64,000 nt of DNA from Candidatus Poribacteria bacterium (GTDB lineage Bacteria; Poribacteria; WGA-4E; WGA-3G). Positions 35,349-44,697 of this stretch are shown in pieces. Within the stretch, counting starts at the first letter, position 1. Every line of letters starts with the position of its first letter. The stretch covers positions 1 to 64,000 of the forward strand of contig JAJEEK010000006.1 in assembly GCA_022821065.1 (NCBI GenBank), written 5' to 3'. A program made the position numbers and the translations under genes. The notes under the pieces are model-generated. The model had not been told where the DNA came from, made no database searches, and saw only the letters and a program-made list of their open reading frames with translations.

Positions 35349-36293
35349 TTAGTCTTCATTTTCGATAACGACAACAGGGACAACTGTAACAGGAAAAGCC
35401 GACGGTTTGTAGCTTCCATCCGGTGCTTTGGTCGGGAACTTGTACTGAGGATCTGTTAGCAGTTCATAGACTGCAGTATCCCCAGTTTTAACCTGCTCTC
35501 TGGTGTTTAACTCCCATTCAACCTCGAGATCCTCGCTGCGTCCTGGAAAGTCCTGCGTTCCTAATATCGATGTCAAAGCCCAGTAGATATACTCCGTAAC
35601 CATGCAGCCGTAGTCGCAGGTTTCATCGGTATAGTGGTACCAAGCCTCTGCTGGATAGCCGCTCTTGGGACCCTCTTTCGGTACTTTCTCGAAATATCCG
35701 CCACGGGCGGCATCCATGCACTTCGCTAAGGTGGACCCCCGTTTCTCTCCGAACACTTCCGGGTAAGCGTTGGCGTAACCATGTTGTGTAATAGGATGCA
35801 GGATTTCCTCTAATGCGCCGTCGTAGTATCCACCATCAGGAGCGTTAATTTTCCCATCAACAAGGAAATCCGGCTTGGTTTCTTCGCCATAGAGGTCTTG
35901 ACCGAACCGATAGCCTGCCTCTTCTATTCGATCCATTTCCAATGTTTCCATCTCCGCCTCTGTTCCGGGCATAATAATGAAGACGTTTCGGCTCACCAAT
36001 TGGCTAAGAACCAACGGGTTGTCAGGAACACCGTCTTCGTCGTTATCGAGGTATTGTGCCAAAACGTCTGCAGCGTGAGAGAGTTTATCTTCAGGTGTTG
36101 TTGGGCTTGCGAAGATGTGAACGCCGAAAACGTTGACATATCTGTCACAACCGACTGATCCAAAAACAGAAAATTTGCTCGGTATCTCTACGATTTCGAC
36201 GTTCGGCGTTACTTCAATGTTTTTCATTACGTTGTCGGTAATGATTTGGGATGATGCAAGTCCCATTAAAACCAGCATGATTCCAATAGTCAT
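35349..36293 (-). CDS. Exported protein of unknown function with Ca-binding-like loop
   Basis: A 314-residue protein I do not recognise. Residues 1-16 look like a short signal peptide (MTIGIMLVLMGLASSQ). LDNDEDGVPDN resembles the calcium-binding DxDxDGxxD loop. Further on, GALEEILHPITQHGYANAYP contains an E-x-x-x-H arrangement, reminiscent of a metal site but not a standard HExxH. Several cysteines (CDRYVN, CDYGCM) suggest disulfides outside the cell. The ATG at 36293 follows GGAAAGAG. Confidence 0.6.
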   Translation of the reverse strand: MTIGIMLVLMGLASSQIITDNVMKNIEVTPNVEIVEIPSKFSVFGSVGCDRYVNVFGVHIFASPTTPEDKLSHAADVLAQYLDNDEDGVPDNPLVLSQLVSRNVFIIMPGTEAEMETLEMDRIEEAGYRFGQDLYGEETKPDFLVDGKINAPDGGYYDGALEEILHPITQHGYANAYPEVFGEKRGSTLAKCMDAARGGYFEKVPKEGPKSGYPAEAWYHYTDETCDYGCMVTEYIYWALTSILGTQDFPGRSEDLEVEWELNTREQVKTGDTAVYELLTDPQYKFPTKAPDGSYKPSAFPVTVVPVVVIENED

Positions 36294-36344
36294 AGATTCT
36301 CTTTCCAATAAGCTAATTCTCTCTCGCAGCACATAGGTAAGCAG

Positions 36345-37376
36345 TTATGCGAAGCGGACACCTAACTTCACATTTTCACCCGGATGCGTTGCGATTTTCG
36401 GATACTCGACTAACAGATCATCAAAATCAACAACAGGATAAATAACAGGCTCAGACTTCAGACTGCCATCATAAAGGAGCCGTAAACTGATTTCAAAGAG
36501 TCTGCCTTCGTTCCAATTCGGATATTCTGGGTTCGGTTCGCTACAGGCGCGTGAGAAGACAATCGTCGGGCGATTGAAATGCGCTTCGGCACCGAGGTCT
36601 AATCCTGCGGGATAGATACCGGGCCACGCGCCAGCGACAACTGTCCCTAAATACATCACGCCGCGAATAGCATCCTGCAGTGCCGAATGGTGTCCACTAT
36701 ATTCAATACAGACATCGGCACCGCGTCTGTTGGTCGCTTTTTTAATCTCTAAACCTGCGTCCTCTGTTGTAGGATCAATGACCATATCCGCGCCACATTC
36801 GAGTGCCACATTACGCCGTAATTCAAGCGGATCGACCCCAATAACGGGGTAAGCACCCGCTAACTTTGCGAGCTGCAGTGCCATCAACCCGATGCCACCG
36901 AGTCCAAAGACTGCCACTGCATCGCCAATACGGACATTACCGTCGCGCACCGCACCCAAGGCGAAATCTGTCGGGTCGAGACAGACAGCTGCCTGCCACG
37001 GTACACCATCAGGAAGTTTTCGGGTCCCTGCTGCGTTCCAAACATTTTCCTCGCGGAAGGAACTGTGCCGAAAAACTCGCTCTCCGACCTCAAATTCGGT
37101 AACGTCCGAACCGACCTCAGTTATTTCGCCGACACATATATTCCCAAGTCCTGAAGGGTAGTGTACCATCCCAGAGTTATTCGCTCGAAATATCTTATAT
37201 TCGCCATCATAGCCCCCGCGCGGACTGGCATACCCCTTATACGATGCCATTTCTGAACCGTGTTTGGCGGCACCAAACCGGCTCTTGACCCGGATTTGGT
37301 CGGCTTGCAAAGGTGGGCTTTCATACTCTCGGAACGCGACCTGTTCTTGGGCAGGTGCAATGAGTTCTCTTGGCAT
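36345..37376 (-). CDS. Zinc-type medium-chain alcohol dehydrogenase-like protein
   Basis: A 343-residue MDR-family oxidoreductase. The N-terminal GroES-like domain includes GLGNICVGEITEVGSDVTEF; the Rossmann domain shows AVFGLGGIGLMALQLAKLAG (G-x-G-G-x-G) and a downstream DPLELRR acidic end for NAD(P). The usual four-cysteine structural zinc loop is missing, and the catalytic Cys is not evident, so it may be a zinc-independent branch. It acts on an unknown alcohol or sugar. It lies about 55 bp downstream of the serine hydrolase gene. Confidence 0.85.
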   Translation of the reverse strand: MPRELIAPAQEQVAFREYESPPLQADQIRVKSRFGAAKHGSEMASYKGYASPRGGYDGEYKIFRANNSGMVHYPSGLGNICVGEITEVGSDVTEFEVGERVFRHSSFREENVWNAAGTRKLPDGVPWQAAVCLDPTDFALGAVRDGNVRIGDAVAVFGLGGIGLMALQLAKLAGAYPVIGVDPLELRRNVALECGADMVIDPTTEDAGLEIKKATNRRGADVCIEYSGHHSALQDAIRGVMYLGTVVAGAWPGIYPAGLDLGAEAHFNRPTIVFSRACSEPNPEYPNWNEGRLFEISLRLLYDGSLKSEPVIYPVVDFDDLLVEYPKIATHPGENVKLGVRFA

Positions 37377-37429
37377 ATCGATTAGTTCCTTTTTTAAATT
37401 TTCCTTGCGGTTCGATACATTAAAACATT

Positions 37430-38719
37430 TCAATCGGTGATCGCTTGGTAGCTGAGGATCCGAATTCTTTCCGCGATATCTCCAGCACCGGGATGCAATT
37501 GCGCCATAAAGATGCCGATCATCTCTTCTTGAGGGTCAATGAAGAAACTGGTATAAAAGAAACCGCCACCACCATACACATCGACCGAACCGAGTGCCTT
37601 AAGGTTTGGTTCATCTCTGACGATGCTGAAACCGAACCCGAATCCGTAGTCAACACCCATCTCATCGAGCTGATGCGTTGTCATCAATTCAACAGTTTTC
37701 CGACTCAACAGTCGGACACCGTTAAATTCTCCGCGGTTGAGTATCATCTGGGCAAAACGGGCATAGTCAGAGGCAGTAGAGACTAACCCAGCACCACCAG
37801 AGAAATAGGTTTGTGGACCGTTGTATGGATAGTCCGTTGAATAGATCAGCGAACCGGCGACTGTCGGTTCTTTGGGTTTTCGCATGATCGGTCCGTTATC
37901 GATTCGTTCATATACCGTCGCAAGCCGTTCACGTTTCGCTTCTGAGATGAAGAAGTGTGTATCTGTCATACCGAGCGGTTTAAAAATACGCTCAGCGAAA
38001 AACTGATCCAGCGGCATCCCGGATACGACTTCGACGAGATAACCGAGCACATCTATGGATAGACCGTACTCAATATCTTCTCCGGGTTGATGCAACAGCG
38101 GAATCGTTGCCAATACTTTCATCTTCTCCGCAAGCGTGCCTTCATCCTGCAGAAGTCCGTGCGTGATACCCGCATCGTTGTATAGCGGACCGAGCCGTTC
38201 ATTCCAATGATACGTTAGACCAGACGTGTGAGTGAGTAGGTGCCGGATGGTAATCTGGCGCGTTGCTGGGACAGGTGATGCCGCGTCTTCGGCGTCTTCC
38301 GGTGGCAGCACATACATCTCCTTAAAAGCCGGAATGAACTTTGAGACCGGTTCATGCAACAAGAAATGCCCTTCTTCATAAAGCATCATCACAGCAACGC
38401 ATGTGACCTGTTTCGTCATTGATGCGATACGAAAAATCGTATCGCGCTGCATCGGTTTTTCTGCCTCAACATCCATCATACCGTAAGCACCGAGATACGC
38501 AATTTTTCCGTGCCTCGCTACCAGTGTAACAGCACCAGCGATTTTCTTTTCAGCGATGTGCTTTTCCATGACCCTATCGATTCTTGAGAGTCTTTCGGTG
38601 GAGAGTCCAACTGCTTCAGGTTCCACCATCTGGAAGCCCTGGCTGAAGGCAGGGGCCGTTAGAACCGATAGGAACAATATATAAACTAAAATCCGGTCTG
38701 TTTTTTTCAGATAAACCAT
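37430..38719 (-). CDS. Exported serine hydrolase, class C beta-lactamase fold
   Basis: A 429-residue protein with signal peptide (ending near APAFSQ) and the penicillin-binding-type fold. The S-x-x-K motif is S100-MTK, with FRIASMTKQVTCVAVM around it; the second motif position reads YGLS (Y-x-S rather than Y-x-N). HLLTHTSGLTYHW is typical of esterase-like EstB/DD-peptidase relatives. It probably cleaves an ester or peptide in the periplasm. AGAGGCAGC precedes the ATG. Confidence 0.88.
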   Translation of the reverse strand: MVYLKKTDRILVYILFLSVLTAPAFSQGFQMVEPEAVGLSTERLSRIDRVMEKHIAEKKIAGAVTLVARHGKIAYLGAYGMMDVEAEKPMQRDTIFRIASMTKQVTCVAVMMLYEEGHFLLHEPVSKFIPAFKEMYVLPPEDAEDAASPVPATRQITIRHLLTHTSGLTYHWNERLGPLYNDAGITHGLLQDEGTLAEKMKVLATIPLLHQPGEDIEYGLSIDVLGYLVEVVSGMPLDQFFAERIFKPLGMTDTHFFISEAKRERLATVYERIDNGPIMRKPKEPTVAGSLIYSTDYPYNGPQTYFSGGAGLVSTASDYARFAQMILNRGEFNGVRLLSRKTVELMTTHQLDEMGVDYGFGFGFSIVRDEPNLKALGSVDVYGGGGFFYTSFFIDPQEEMIGIFMAQLHPGAGDIAERIRILSYQAITD

Positions 38720-38790
38720 GCTGCCTCTCTTTTCTTGTTTTCCGAGCCCCGATGGAGTGCCTACTACTGTGCCCGTTCTTGGATCGCGGA

Positions 38791-38808
38791 CGTGCGATGA
38801 ATCGCACG
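38791..38808 (-). repeat. Small palindrome after the DUF1501 gene
   Basis: CGTGCGAT and ATCGCACG pair over a two-base centre. It lies between the stop of the DUF1501 gene and the serine hydrolase gene and may help terminate transcription. Confidence 0.35.
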
Positions 38809-38841
38809 ACTACGAACCAATCCTCAAAGTCAAAGTTGGTG

Positions 38842-40281
38842 TTAAGCCAGAATGTCCTGGACGACGTGTCCGTGGACATCTGTGAGACGGAAATCTCGAC
38901 CTTGGAAGCGGTAGACGAGTTTTTCGTGGTTAATCCCGAAGAGGTGGAGCATTGTGGCGTGGAAGTCGTGGACATGCACGATATCTTCAACGGCGTTGTA
39001 CCCTAATTCGTCGGTGTTCCCGTAACTGATACCCCCTTTGACACCACCACCTGCCATCCACATGGAGAACCCGCGGATGTGATGGTCGCGTCCGCTACCT
39101 TGTGCCATCGGTGTCCGTCCAAACTCACCACCCCAGACGACTAAGGTTTCGTCCAACATCCCGCGCTGTTTGAGGTCGTTGACGAGCGCGGCGGTTGCCT
39201 TATCGACATAACCAGAGGTTGTCTTGATGGCGTTCTCAATACCGCCGTGATGGTCCCAACCGCGATGGTAGAGTTGAATGAACCGGACACCACGTTCTGC
39301 TAACCGGCGCGCGAGCAGACAGTTTGAGGCATAAGAGCCGTCGCCTGGTTTCGCGCCGTACATATCAAGAATATGCTGCGGCTCTTTAGAGATGTCGGTT
39401 AATTCGGGGACACTCGTCTGCATTCGGAACGCCATTTCGTATTGGCTGATCCGCGTTGCGATTGTCGGGTCGTCCACGGTCTCGTCAAGCATCCCGTTCA
39501 ATGCTTGCACGGCATCTATAACGTCGCGCTGCTGTTCTGTGTCCACACCGCCCGGATTAGCAACATAGTGAACAGGATCGCCTGTTGAGTGGAACTGCAC
39601 GCCTTGAAATTGACCCGGGAGGAATCCGCTATGCCACTGCCGCGTCGCAATCGGTTGGTCCTGTCCGCCACCAGAGGAGATCAGGACAACATAACCCGGT
39701 AGGTTCTCGTTTTCACTCCCAAGTCCGTAGAGTAGCCACGACCCCATACTCGGTCTACCAGCAATCGCAGTACCGGTATTCATGAAGGTATGTGCCGGAT
39801 CGTGATTGATCTGCTCAGTCTTCAGGGAACGGACGATGCAAATATCGTCAGCGAGGCTTCCGATATGTGGGAATGCTGTGCTCATCTCCTGACCGGATTC
39901 CCCGAATTTCTGAAATTCGTGTGTCGGACCTAAGCATTTGAGCCTGTTCGCTTGTCCTTGGAGTTGTGCGATCGGCTGTCCTTCGGTGAAAGACTTCGGC
40001 ATCGGTTGCCCATGCAGTTCAGCGAGTTTCGGTTTGTAGTCCAAAGTCTCTAAATGTGAAGGACCGCCAGCCATGCAGAGATGTATAATCCGTTTCGCTT
40101 TTGGTGGCACGTATGGCTGGGTAATAATTCCCTGCCATTTCTCAATCTCCGGTGCAGCGTTGATAATTGAGGGTGTCAGTAAAGATGCAAGGGCAAGGGA
40201 GCCGACACCCCGCACCGTTTTCCCAAGAAATGTACGTCTCGTAAGTTGAAGATTGTCCTGTTCATGAATATCTATAGCCAT
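38842..40281 (-). CDS. DUF1501 (sulfatase-like) Tat-exported protein
   Basis: A 479-residue protein with a twin-arginine signal (QLTRRTFLGKTVRGVG) followed by a hydrophobic stretch. The DUF1501 body shows IHLCMAGGPSHLETLDYKP, EQINHDPAHTFMNTG, VVWGGEFGRTPMAQGSG and DHHIRGFSMWMAGGGVKGG. It belongs to the alkaline-phosphatase-like fold. In Planctomycetes and relatives it is usually paired with DUF1549/DUF1553 proteins, as here. AGGAGG precedes the ATG at 40281. Confidence 0.93.
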   Translation of the reverse strand: MAIDIHEQDNLQLTRRTFLGKTVRGVGSLALASLLTPSIINAAPEIEKWQGIITQPYVPPKAKRIIHLCMAGGPSHLETLDYKPKLAELHGQPMPKSFTEGQPIAQLQGQANRLKCLGPTHEFQKFGESGQEMSTAFPHIGSLADDICIVRSLKTEQINHDPAHTFMNTGTAIAGRPSMGSWLLYGLGSENENLPGYVVLISSGGGQDQPIATRQWHSGFLPGQFQGVQFHSTGDPVHYVANPGGVDTEQQRDVIDAVQALNGMLDETVDDPTIATRISQYEMAFRMQTSVPELTDISKEPQHILDMYGAKPGDGSYASNCLLARRLAERGVRFIQLYHRGWDHHGGIENAIKTTSGYVDKATAALVNDLKQRGMLDETLVVWGGEFGRTPMAQGSGRDHHIRGFSMWMAGGGVKGGISYGNTDELGYNAVEDIVHVHDFHATMLHLFGINHEKLVYRFQGRDFRLTDVHGHVVQDILA

Positions 40282-40306
40282 ACCTATTACCTCCTGTTCA
40301 TTTGGA

Positions 40307-40531
40307 TCATCTGTGTCCAATCAGATTCCCAGAATACGATTTTTGCGCTGGTCTATTTAGTTTCTGACACGTCTCCAGATAATCTTCTACGGCTTCTTCA
40401 AAAGCCACTTGAAGTTCAGGGACAGTGTCAGCATGAAATCCAACGATGTCAGTGATTCCAGCAATATGACCGACAAGACATCTATCTTCTTCGCTGTACG
40501 CAATATCAGCACTATAGCCTTTGTACATCAT
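40307..40531 (-). CDS. HicB-like antitoxin, truncated C-terminus
   Basis: A 74-residue protein: MMYKGYSADIAYSEEDRCLV, then DIVGFHADTVPELQVAFEEA and a DYLETCQKL helix match the HicB partial RNase-H-like fold. The family normally continues after KPYSGK into a ribbon-helix-helix DNA-binding domain; here the protein stops shortly after SYSGNL. No HicA toxin is adjacent. It sits between the DUF1553 and DUF1501 genes, starting 4 bp after the former's stop, so it is probably translated by coupling. Confidence 0.78.
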   Translation of the reverse strand: MMYKGYSADIAYSEEDRCLVGHIAGITDIVGFHADTVPELQVAFEEAVEDYLETCQKLNRPAQKSYSGNLIGHR

Positions 40532-40534
40532 ATT

Positions 40535-43500
40535 TCAATACCGCGTAATCGTCTCATGCAGGTTCAATATGACGCGTGCGACGGAAGTCCATGCGGCGAG
40601 TTCGTCGGGGTCAACATCTTCTGTTACAGGTGCTTCACCCGTTGCGATCAAAGCACCCGCAGCATCAGGATTGCTCGTGTACTCGGTTTTGTGTTTTTCA
40701 TAGAGACTCGTCATAACCTCCAATTCCTTCGGCTGTGGTAGACGAGACAATACCGATTGGTACGCCCAGTTGATGCGGTCTTCGACAGAATCCCCGCCTT
40801 CCCCGATCATCCGTGCCGCAAAGACACGCGCCGCCTCAACGTAAGTCGGATCGTTGAGTAAGGTGAGTGCCTGCATGGGTGTATTGGAGGTCGCGCGCTC
40901 GGCGGTGCATTCCTGACGGCTCGGCGCATCAAACGCCATCATACTCGGATGCAAGAAAGTCCGCTGCCAGTGCGTATAGAGACCGCGGCGATACTGATCC
41001 GCTCCCTTGTCGGGCACATAGGTACGTTTCGGGAAGTTCAAGTTAGAGTAGTACCCTTTCGGTTGGTAGGGTTTCACACTCGGTCCACCGATTTTCGGAA
41101 CGAGGAGCCCACTCAATAGCAGCATATTATCGCGGATCGTCTCGGCATCGAGTCGCCAGCGAGATTGACGTGCGATTAAGCGGTTGTAAGGGTCTTTTTC
41201 CTCCAAGACTTCCGTCGGTTTCGAGGATTGACGGTAAGCGTTTGAGGTGACCATAAGTTTCACAATATGCTTGACGTTCCAACCGCTCTCCATAAATTCC
41301 ACTGCAAGCCAATCGAGCAACTCAGGATGTACAGGAGCTTCACCTTGTGCCCCGAGGTCATCCAAGACACGTGAGAGACCGGTTCCGAAATAGCGTGCCC
41401 AGAGTCGGTTCACAAAGGTGCGTGCTGTCAGCGGATTCTCCTTTGAGACGACCCATCGCGCGAAGTCCAATCGGGTTGGACGGCGGTTCTTTATATTCAG
41501 GTCGCCAAGGAAGTTCGGTATCATCGGCTCGACGATCTCACCGGAATCGTCCATCCAGTTACCTCGTGGTAGCACGCGGGTCGTACGCGGTTGTGTAGAC
41601 ACCGTGGTGAGTGAGTAGGGAATCTCCTGTTCGATTTCGGTTTTCTGTTTCCGTAGAGCCGCCATCTGGTTTCGGATACCGTCGAGTGCAGGTGTAATAC
41701 CGCGATGCGCCGCAGCGATCAGTTCGCGTTGGCTCGCCGTTCTGATGGAGCGGTCTATATGAATCGCGTCAATAACCTGCGATGTATGCGTATGTTTCAC
41801 TGCCGATGCCTGCGTCGTTGCGATGCCTGCGACATCCCAGTAAGCGGTACCACCGAACTGAACGAACGCGATACCGTTCAGAACCGTTTCAGGTTCCAAG
41901 CCGACAACTTCGGGGTCCACTTCAAGCCGCACCCATTTCCCAGTTTCCGGTAGCGGTCCCATCGGTCTGTGATCCGGTGCATCGGTTCCGATTTCACCGA
42001 ATTTAATTTTATCTTCACCCCAAAACGCTCGATGGTTCCAATCCCCGTCATTCCATTGGAGCATGACTGTTTCCGGTGGCGTTTCCGGGTCAAGCCAGAC
42101 GTAAGCGAACAGTTTATCGCCTTCAGCGAGTGTGAAGGTACGCTTCGCAGCGTGGAAATAGTGCTGAACCGTTTTCTCGGGTTCTGCTATCTGTTGACGT
42201 GAGAACTGCTCGCTGAAAACGGGTGCCTCGTTTTTACCGACGAATTTCCACGTGCCTTCGGTTCTACCACCGTTTGATTGGGCGTCGTCCACCCACGCGA
42301 AATCGGTCGGTTCTGTTGACACGAGCTGCGAACGGATATCGTTTTCCCATTCCGCCTGTTCTGCTTCTAAACCGGGTGATGATGCCTTAAATACGCGATC
42401 CAATTGTGCCAATGCGTCGTCAATCTCTTGCAGTGCTGATTCCTGTGAGGATGTCGGCAGCATGACGACAGGTTCCCACTTACTTCTGCCGGGGTAGACG
42501 CCCGGCCCCTGAACATCGGCGAAAAATGCGGCGAAACTGTAGAAATCTTTCGCAGTATACGGGTCAAATTTATGGTCGTGGCACTGGGCACAACCGACAG
42601 TCGCCCCTAACCAGACAGATGCGGTCGTTCGGACGCGATCTGCGGCATAAATCGCGAGATATTCTTTCGCTTGCGCGCCACCTTCTGAGGTCGTCTGATT
42701 CAGGCGGTTATAACCGGAAGCGATCTTCTGTTCAAGTGTGGCGTTCGGTAGGAGATCACCTGCAAGATTTTCGAGTGTGAACTGATCAAACGGCATGTTA
42801 TCGTTAAAGGCTTTTATCACATAATCACGATAGGGCCAGATACTCACGTTTTCGTCAGCATGGTAACCGCTCGTATCCGCATAGCGCACGAGATCGAGCC
42901 AGTACATTGCCAACTGTTCACCGTACTGGGGTTTAGAGAGCAGTCTGTTGACGAGTGCGTCATAGGCATCGGAGCTTTCATCTCTCAAGAAGTGTTCCAC
43001 CTCAGCGGGGGGCGGTAGGAGTCCGTTCAGATCGAAGTTCAAACGCCGGATGAGCGTCCGTTTGTCCGCTTTGGGGGACGGTGTGAGTCCTTCTGCTTGT
43101 AGTCTACCGAGTATAAACGCGTCGATCGGGTTGTGGACCCATGCTGCGTTTTCGACGGTAGGCGGATCGACCCGTTCAGGCAGTTTGTAAACCCAGTGTT
43201 CTTCCCATTCTGCACCCTCAGCGATCCACTGGATGAGCGTTTCAATCTCTTTTTCTGTGGGTTGACGATTTGCGATCTGCGGCGGCATCCGCTGATCAAT
43301 ATTTTCGTGCGTTATCCGTAGCACCAGTTCGCTATTTTCGGGTTCACCGGGGACGATGATCGGGTAACCGCTCGGGGCAGAGAACGCGCCTTCTTTGGTA
43401 TCAAGCCGTAAATCGGCTTGACGTACCGCCGAATCGGGACCGTGACACGCAAAGCATTTATCTGACAAGATCGGAAGAACATCTCGATCAAACTGAAGTT

Positions 43501-43618
43501 TCTCAGCATCGGCGGGGTGCAACACCGTTGTCAGTCCGAAGAGGACGACGATGAGACCCATACAACCGATGCGAATCCATGCTGAAGTCTCTAAATGTGA
43601 TAGCTGAGTCGGTAACAT
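40535..43618 (-). CDS. Planctomycete-type cytochrome C / DUF1549 / DUF1553 protein
   Basis: A 1027-residue exported protein with an N-terminal membrane segment (about 15-33). The first heme-binding-type motif CFACH (55-59) lies in the PSCyt1 domain; then the DUF1549 domain with NPIDAFILGRLQAEGL and RRLNFDLNGLLPPP; a second motif CAQCHDHKFDP (343-353); and the C-terminal DUF1553 with RTFVNRLWARYFGTGLS. These proteins are thought to handle polysaccharides or electron transfer with the DUF1501 partner, without a defined reaction. The ATG at 43618 is preferred over the longer frame; GGAGG lies 12 bases upstream. Confidence 0.93.
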   Translation of the reverse strand: MLPTQLSHLETSAWIRIGCMGLIVVLFGLTTVLHPADAEKLQFDRDVLPILSDKCFACHGPDSAVRQADLRLDTKEGAFSAPSGYPIIVPGEPENSELVLRITHENIDQRMPPQIANRQPTEKEIETLIQWIAEGAEWEEHWVYKLPERVDPPTVENAAWVHNPIDAFILGRLQAEGLTPSPKADKRTLIRRLNFDLNGLLPPPAEVEHFLRDESSDAYDALVNRLLSKPQYGEQLAMYWLDLVRYADTSGYHADENVSIWPYRDYVIKAFNDNMPFDQFTLENLAGDLLPNATLEQKIASGYNRLNQTTSEGGAQAKEYLAIYAADRVRTTASVWLGATVGCAQCHDHKFDPYTAKDFYSFAAFFADVQGPGVYPGRSKWEPVVMLPTSSQESALQEIDDALAQLDRVFKASSPGLEAEQAEWENDIRSQLVSTEPTDFAWVDDAQSNGGRTEGTWKFVGKNEAPVFSEQFSRQQIAEPEKTVQHYFHAAKRTFTLAEGDKLFAYVWLDPETPPETVMLQWNDGDWNHRAFWGEDKIKFGEIGTDAPDHRPMGPLPETGKWVRLEVDPEVVGLEPETVLNGIAFVQFGGTAYWDVAGIATTQASAVKHTHTSQVIDAIHIDRSIRTASQRELIAAAHRGITPALDGIRNQMAALRKQKTEIEQEIPYSLTTVSTQPRTTRVLPRGNWMDDSGEIVEPMIPNFLGDLNIKNRRPTRLDFARWVVSKENPLTARTFVNRLWARYFGTGLSRVLDDLGAQGEAPVHPELLDWLAVEFMESGWNVKHIVKLMVTSNAYRQSSKPTEVLEEKDPYNRLIARQSRWRLDAETIRDNMLLLSGLLVPKIGGPSVKPYQPKGYYSNLNFPKRTYVPDKGADQYRRGLYTHWQRTFLHPSMMAFDAPSRQECTAERATSNTPMQALTLLNDPTYVEAARVFAARMIGEGGDSVEDRINWAYQSVLSRLPQPKELEVMTSLYEKHKTEYTSNPDAAGALIATGEAPVTEDVDPDELAAWTSVARVILNLHETITRY

Positions 43619-43710
43619 TACAGAATATTCCCTCCATTTATCGGCACAAGCAATACGATACACCTTGCACATTGTCAGCCACTATAGCAATTCTTGAAAT
43701 TGTTTATTGT

Positions 43711-43740
43711 ACTATATCATTTACAACGGAATGTGTGCAA
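43711..43740 (-). promoter_or_regulatory. Possible promoter of the DUF1553 gene
   Basis: On the minus strand TTGCAC (43740-43735) and TATAGT (43716-43711) are spaced by 18 bp, about 95 bp before the start at 43618. Confidence 0.4.
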
Positions 43741-43804
43741 GAAAAATTGCGGAATAGTTTTGGATGAATAGTCATCGGTTGACAAGCCAAAACGAAATAA
43801 TGTT

Positions 43805-43833
43805 TTGACACTGTTGACCATTTATGTTAGAAT
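43805..43833 (+). promoter_or_regulatory. sigma70-type promoter of the LamG gene
   Basis: TTGACA (43805-43810) and TAGAAT (43828-43833) with a 17-bp spacer precede the ATG at 43865 by about 30 bp. Confidence 0.75.
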
Positions 43834-43864
43834 TGCTTCAGTTAAAATGCAAGGAGGTATTAAA

Positions 43865-44641
43865 ATGCTTAGATGTTTATGTTTGTTAGGGGTTATGGCG
43901 ATCTGTGTATTCGCTGTTACGCTCTCTTATGCTGTCGAGGAAGAGGATATCGTCGTCTACTATTCTTTCGATAAGTTGAGCGGCGATACATTCACAGATG
44001 ATTCCGGGAACGGGAACGATGCTAAGTTGGTTGGGAAAGGCTCACTCGTTGATGGCGCGTTCAAGCAAGCCGTCCGCCTCAACGGCGGGATTGTGCAGAT
44101 GGACGCCAACGATTTCGTTGTCCCGATCGGTAAGAACGGTGAAATCACGATGGAAGCGTGGTTCTATCTTAACGAACACAACGCTTACGATGGCATCATC
44201 TCGATTGAGGCTGTTGATGCTGGATGTTGTGAATTTCGGACAATGGTGAACCCGAACTTCAATCCGTTCTGGGATGCCGGGCATCATGCTGACAAGAGTC
44301 TCGGAAACTTCCAATTTGAATTAGATGAGTGGTACCACTACGTGTTAGTCGCCGATGGCAAGGACGGTAAGATTTATGTCAACGGCGAATTTATCGGTGA
44401 ACAGGTAGAGAATTTCGAGTGGCCCGAGTTCAAAGAGGCGGCGATCTACATCGGGGCAGGCGAGAACCCGAACGTCCACAGAGTAGAAGACGCTATTATC
44501 GATGAAGTCGTCATTTACGCCAAAGCGTTGACGGAAGATGAAGTCCAAGAATCTATGGAGCTGAGTGTTCCGGGCGTGCTTGCAGTTGAGGCGCGTGATA
44601 AATTGGCGGTGACATGGGGCGAGCTGAAAACCGATTTCTAA
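43865..44641 (+). CDS. Exported LamG/concanavalin-fold protein
   Basis: A 258-residue protein. A signal peptide (MLRCLCLLGVMAICVFAV, cleaved near SYA) is followed by one LamG jelly roll: VYYSFDKLSGDTFTDDSGNG, EITMEAWFYLNEH, WYHYVLVADGKDGKIYVNG and AIIDEVVIYAKALTEDE. It probably binds sugars at the surface. AAGGAGG precedes the ATG at 43865; a longer frame to 43805 starts inside the -35 box and is rejected. The stem at 44651-44682 follows its stop. Confidence 0.9.
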   Translation: MLRCLCLLGVMAICVFAVTLSYAVEEEDIVVYYSFDKLSGDTFTDDSGNGNDAKLVGKGSLVDGAFKQAVRLNGGIVQMDANDFVVPIGKNGEITMEAWFYLNEHNAYDGIISIEAVDAGCCEFRTMVNPNFNPFWDAGHHADKSLGNFQFELDEWYHYVLVADGKDGKIYVNGEFIGEQVENFEWPEFKEAAIYIGAGENPNVHRVEDAIIDEVVIYAKALTEDEVQESMELSVPGVLAVEARDKLAVTWGELKTDF

Positions 44642-44650
44642 TAATATAAT

Positions 44651-44682
44651 GTGTTGGGTGAGACGGACATCTCGCCCAACAC
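44651..44682 (+). terminator. Hairpin between LamG and the small helical protein gene
   Basis: A 13-bp stem (GTGTTGGGTGAGA with TCTCGCCCAACAC, one G-T pair) and a 6-nt loop lie 9 bp after the LamG stop. No T-tract follows, so it may be a partial terminator or stabiliser. Confidence 0.5.
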
Positions 44683-44697
44683 CTATCTGGAGACCTT

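Noticed and set aside
43805..43864. 20-residue N-terminal extension of the LamG protein
   Set aside because: It starts inside the -35 box of a strong promoter; the later ATG has a perfect ribosome binding site and signal peptide.
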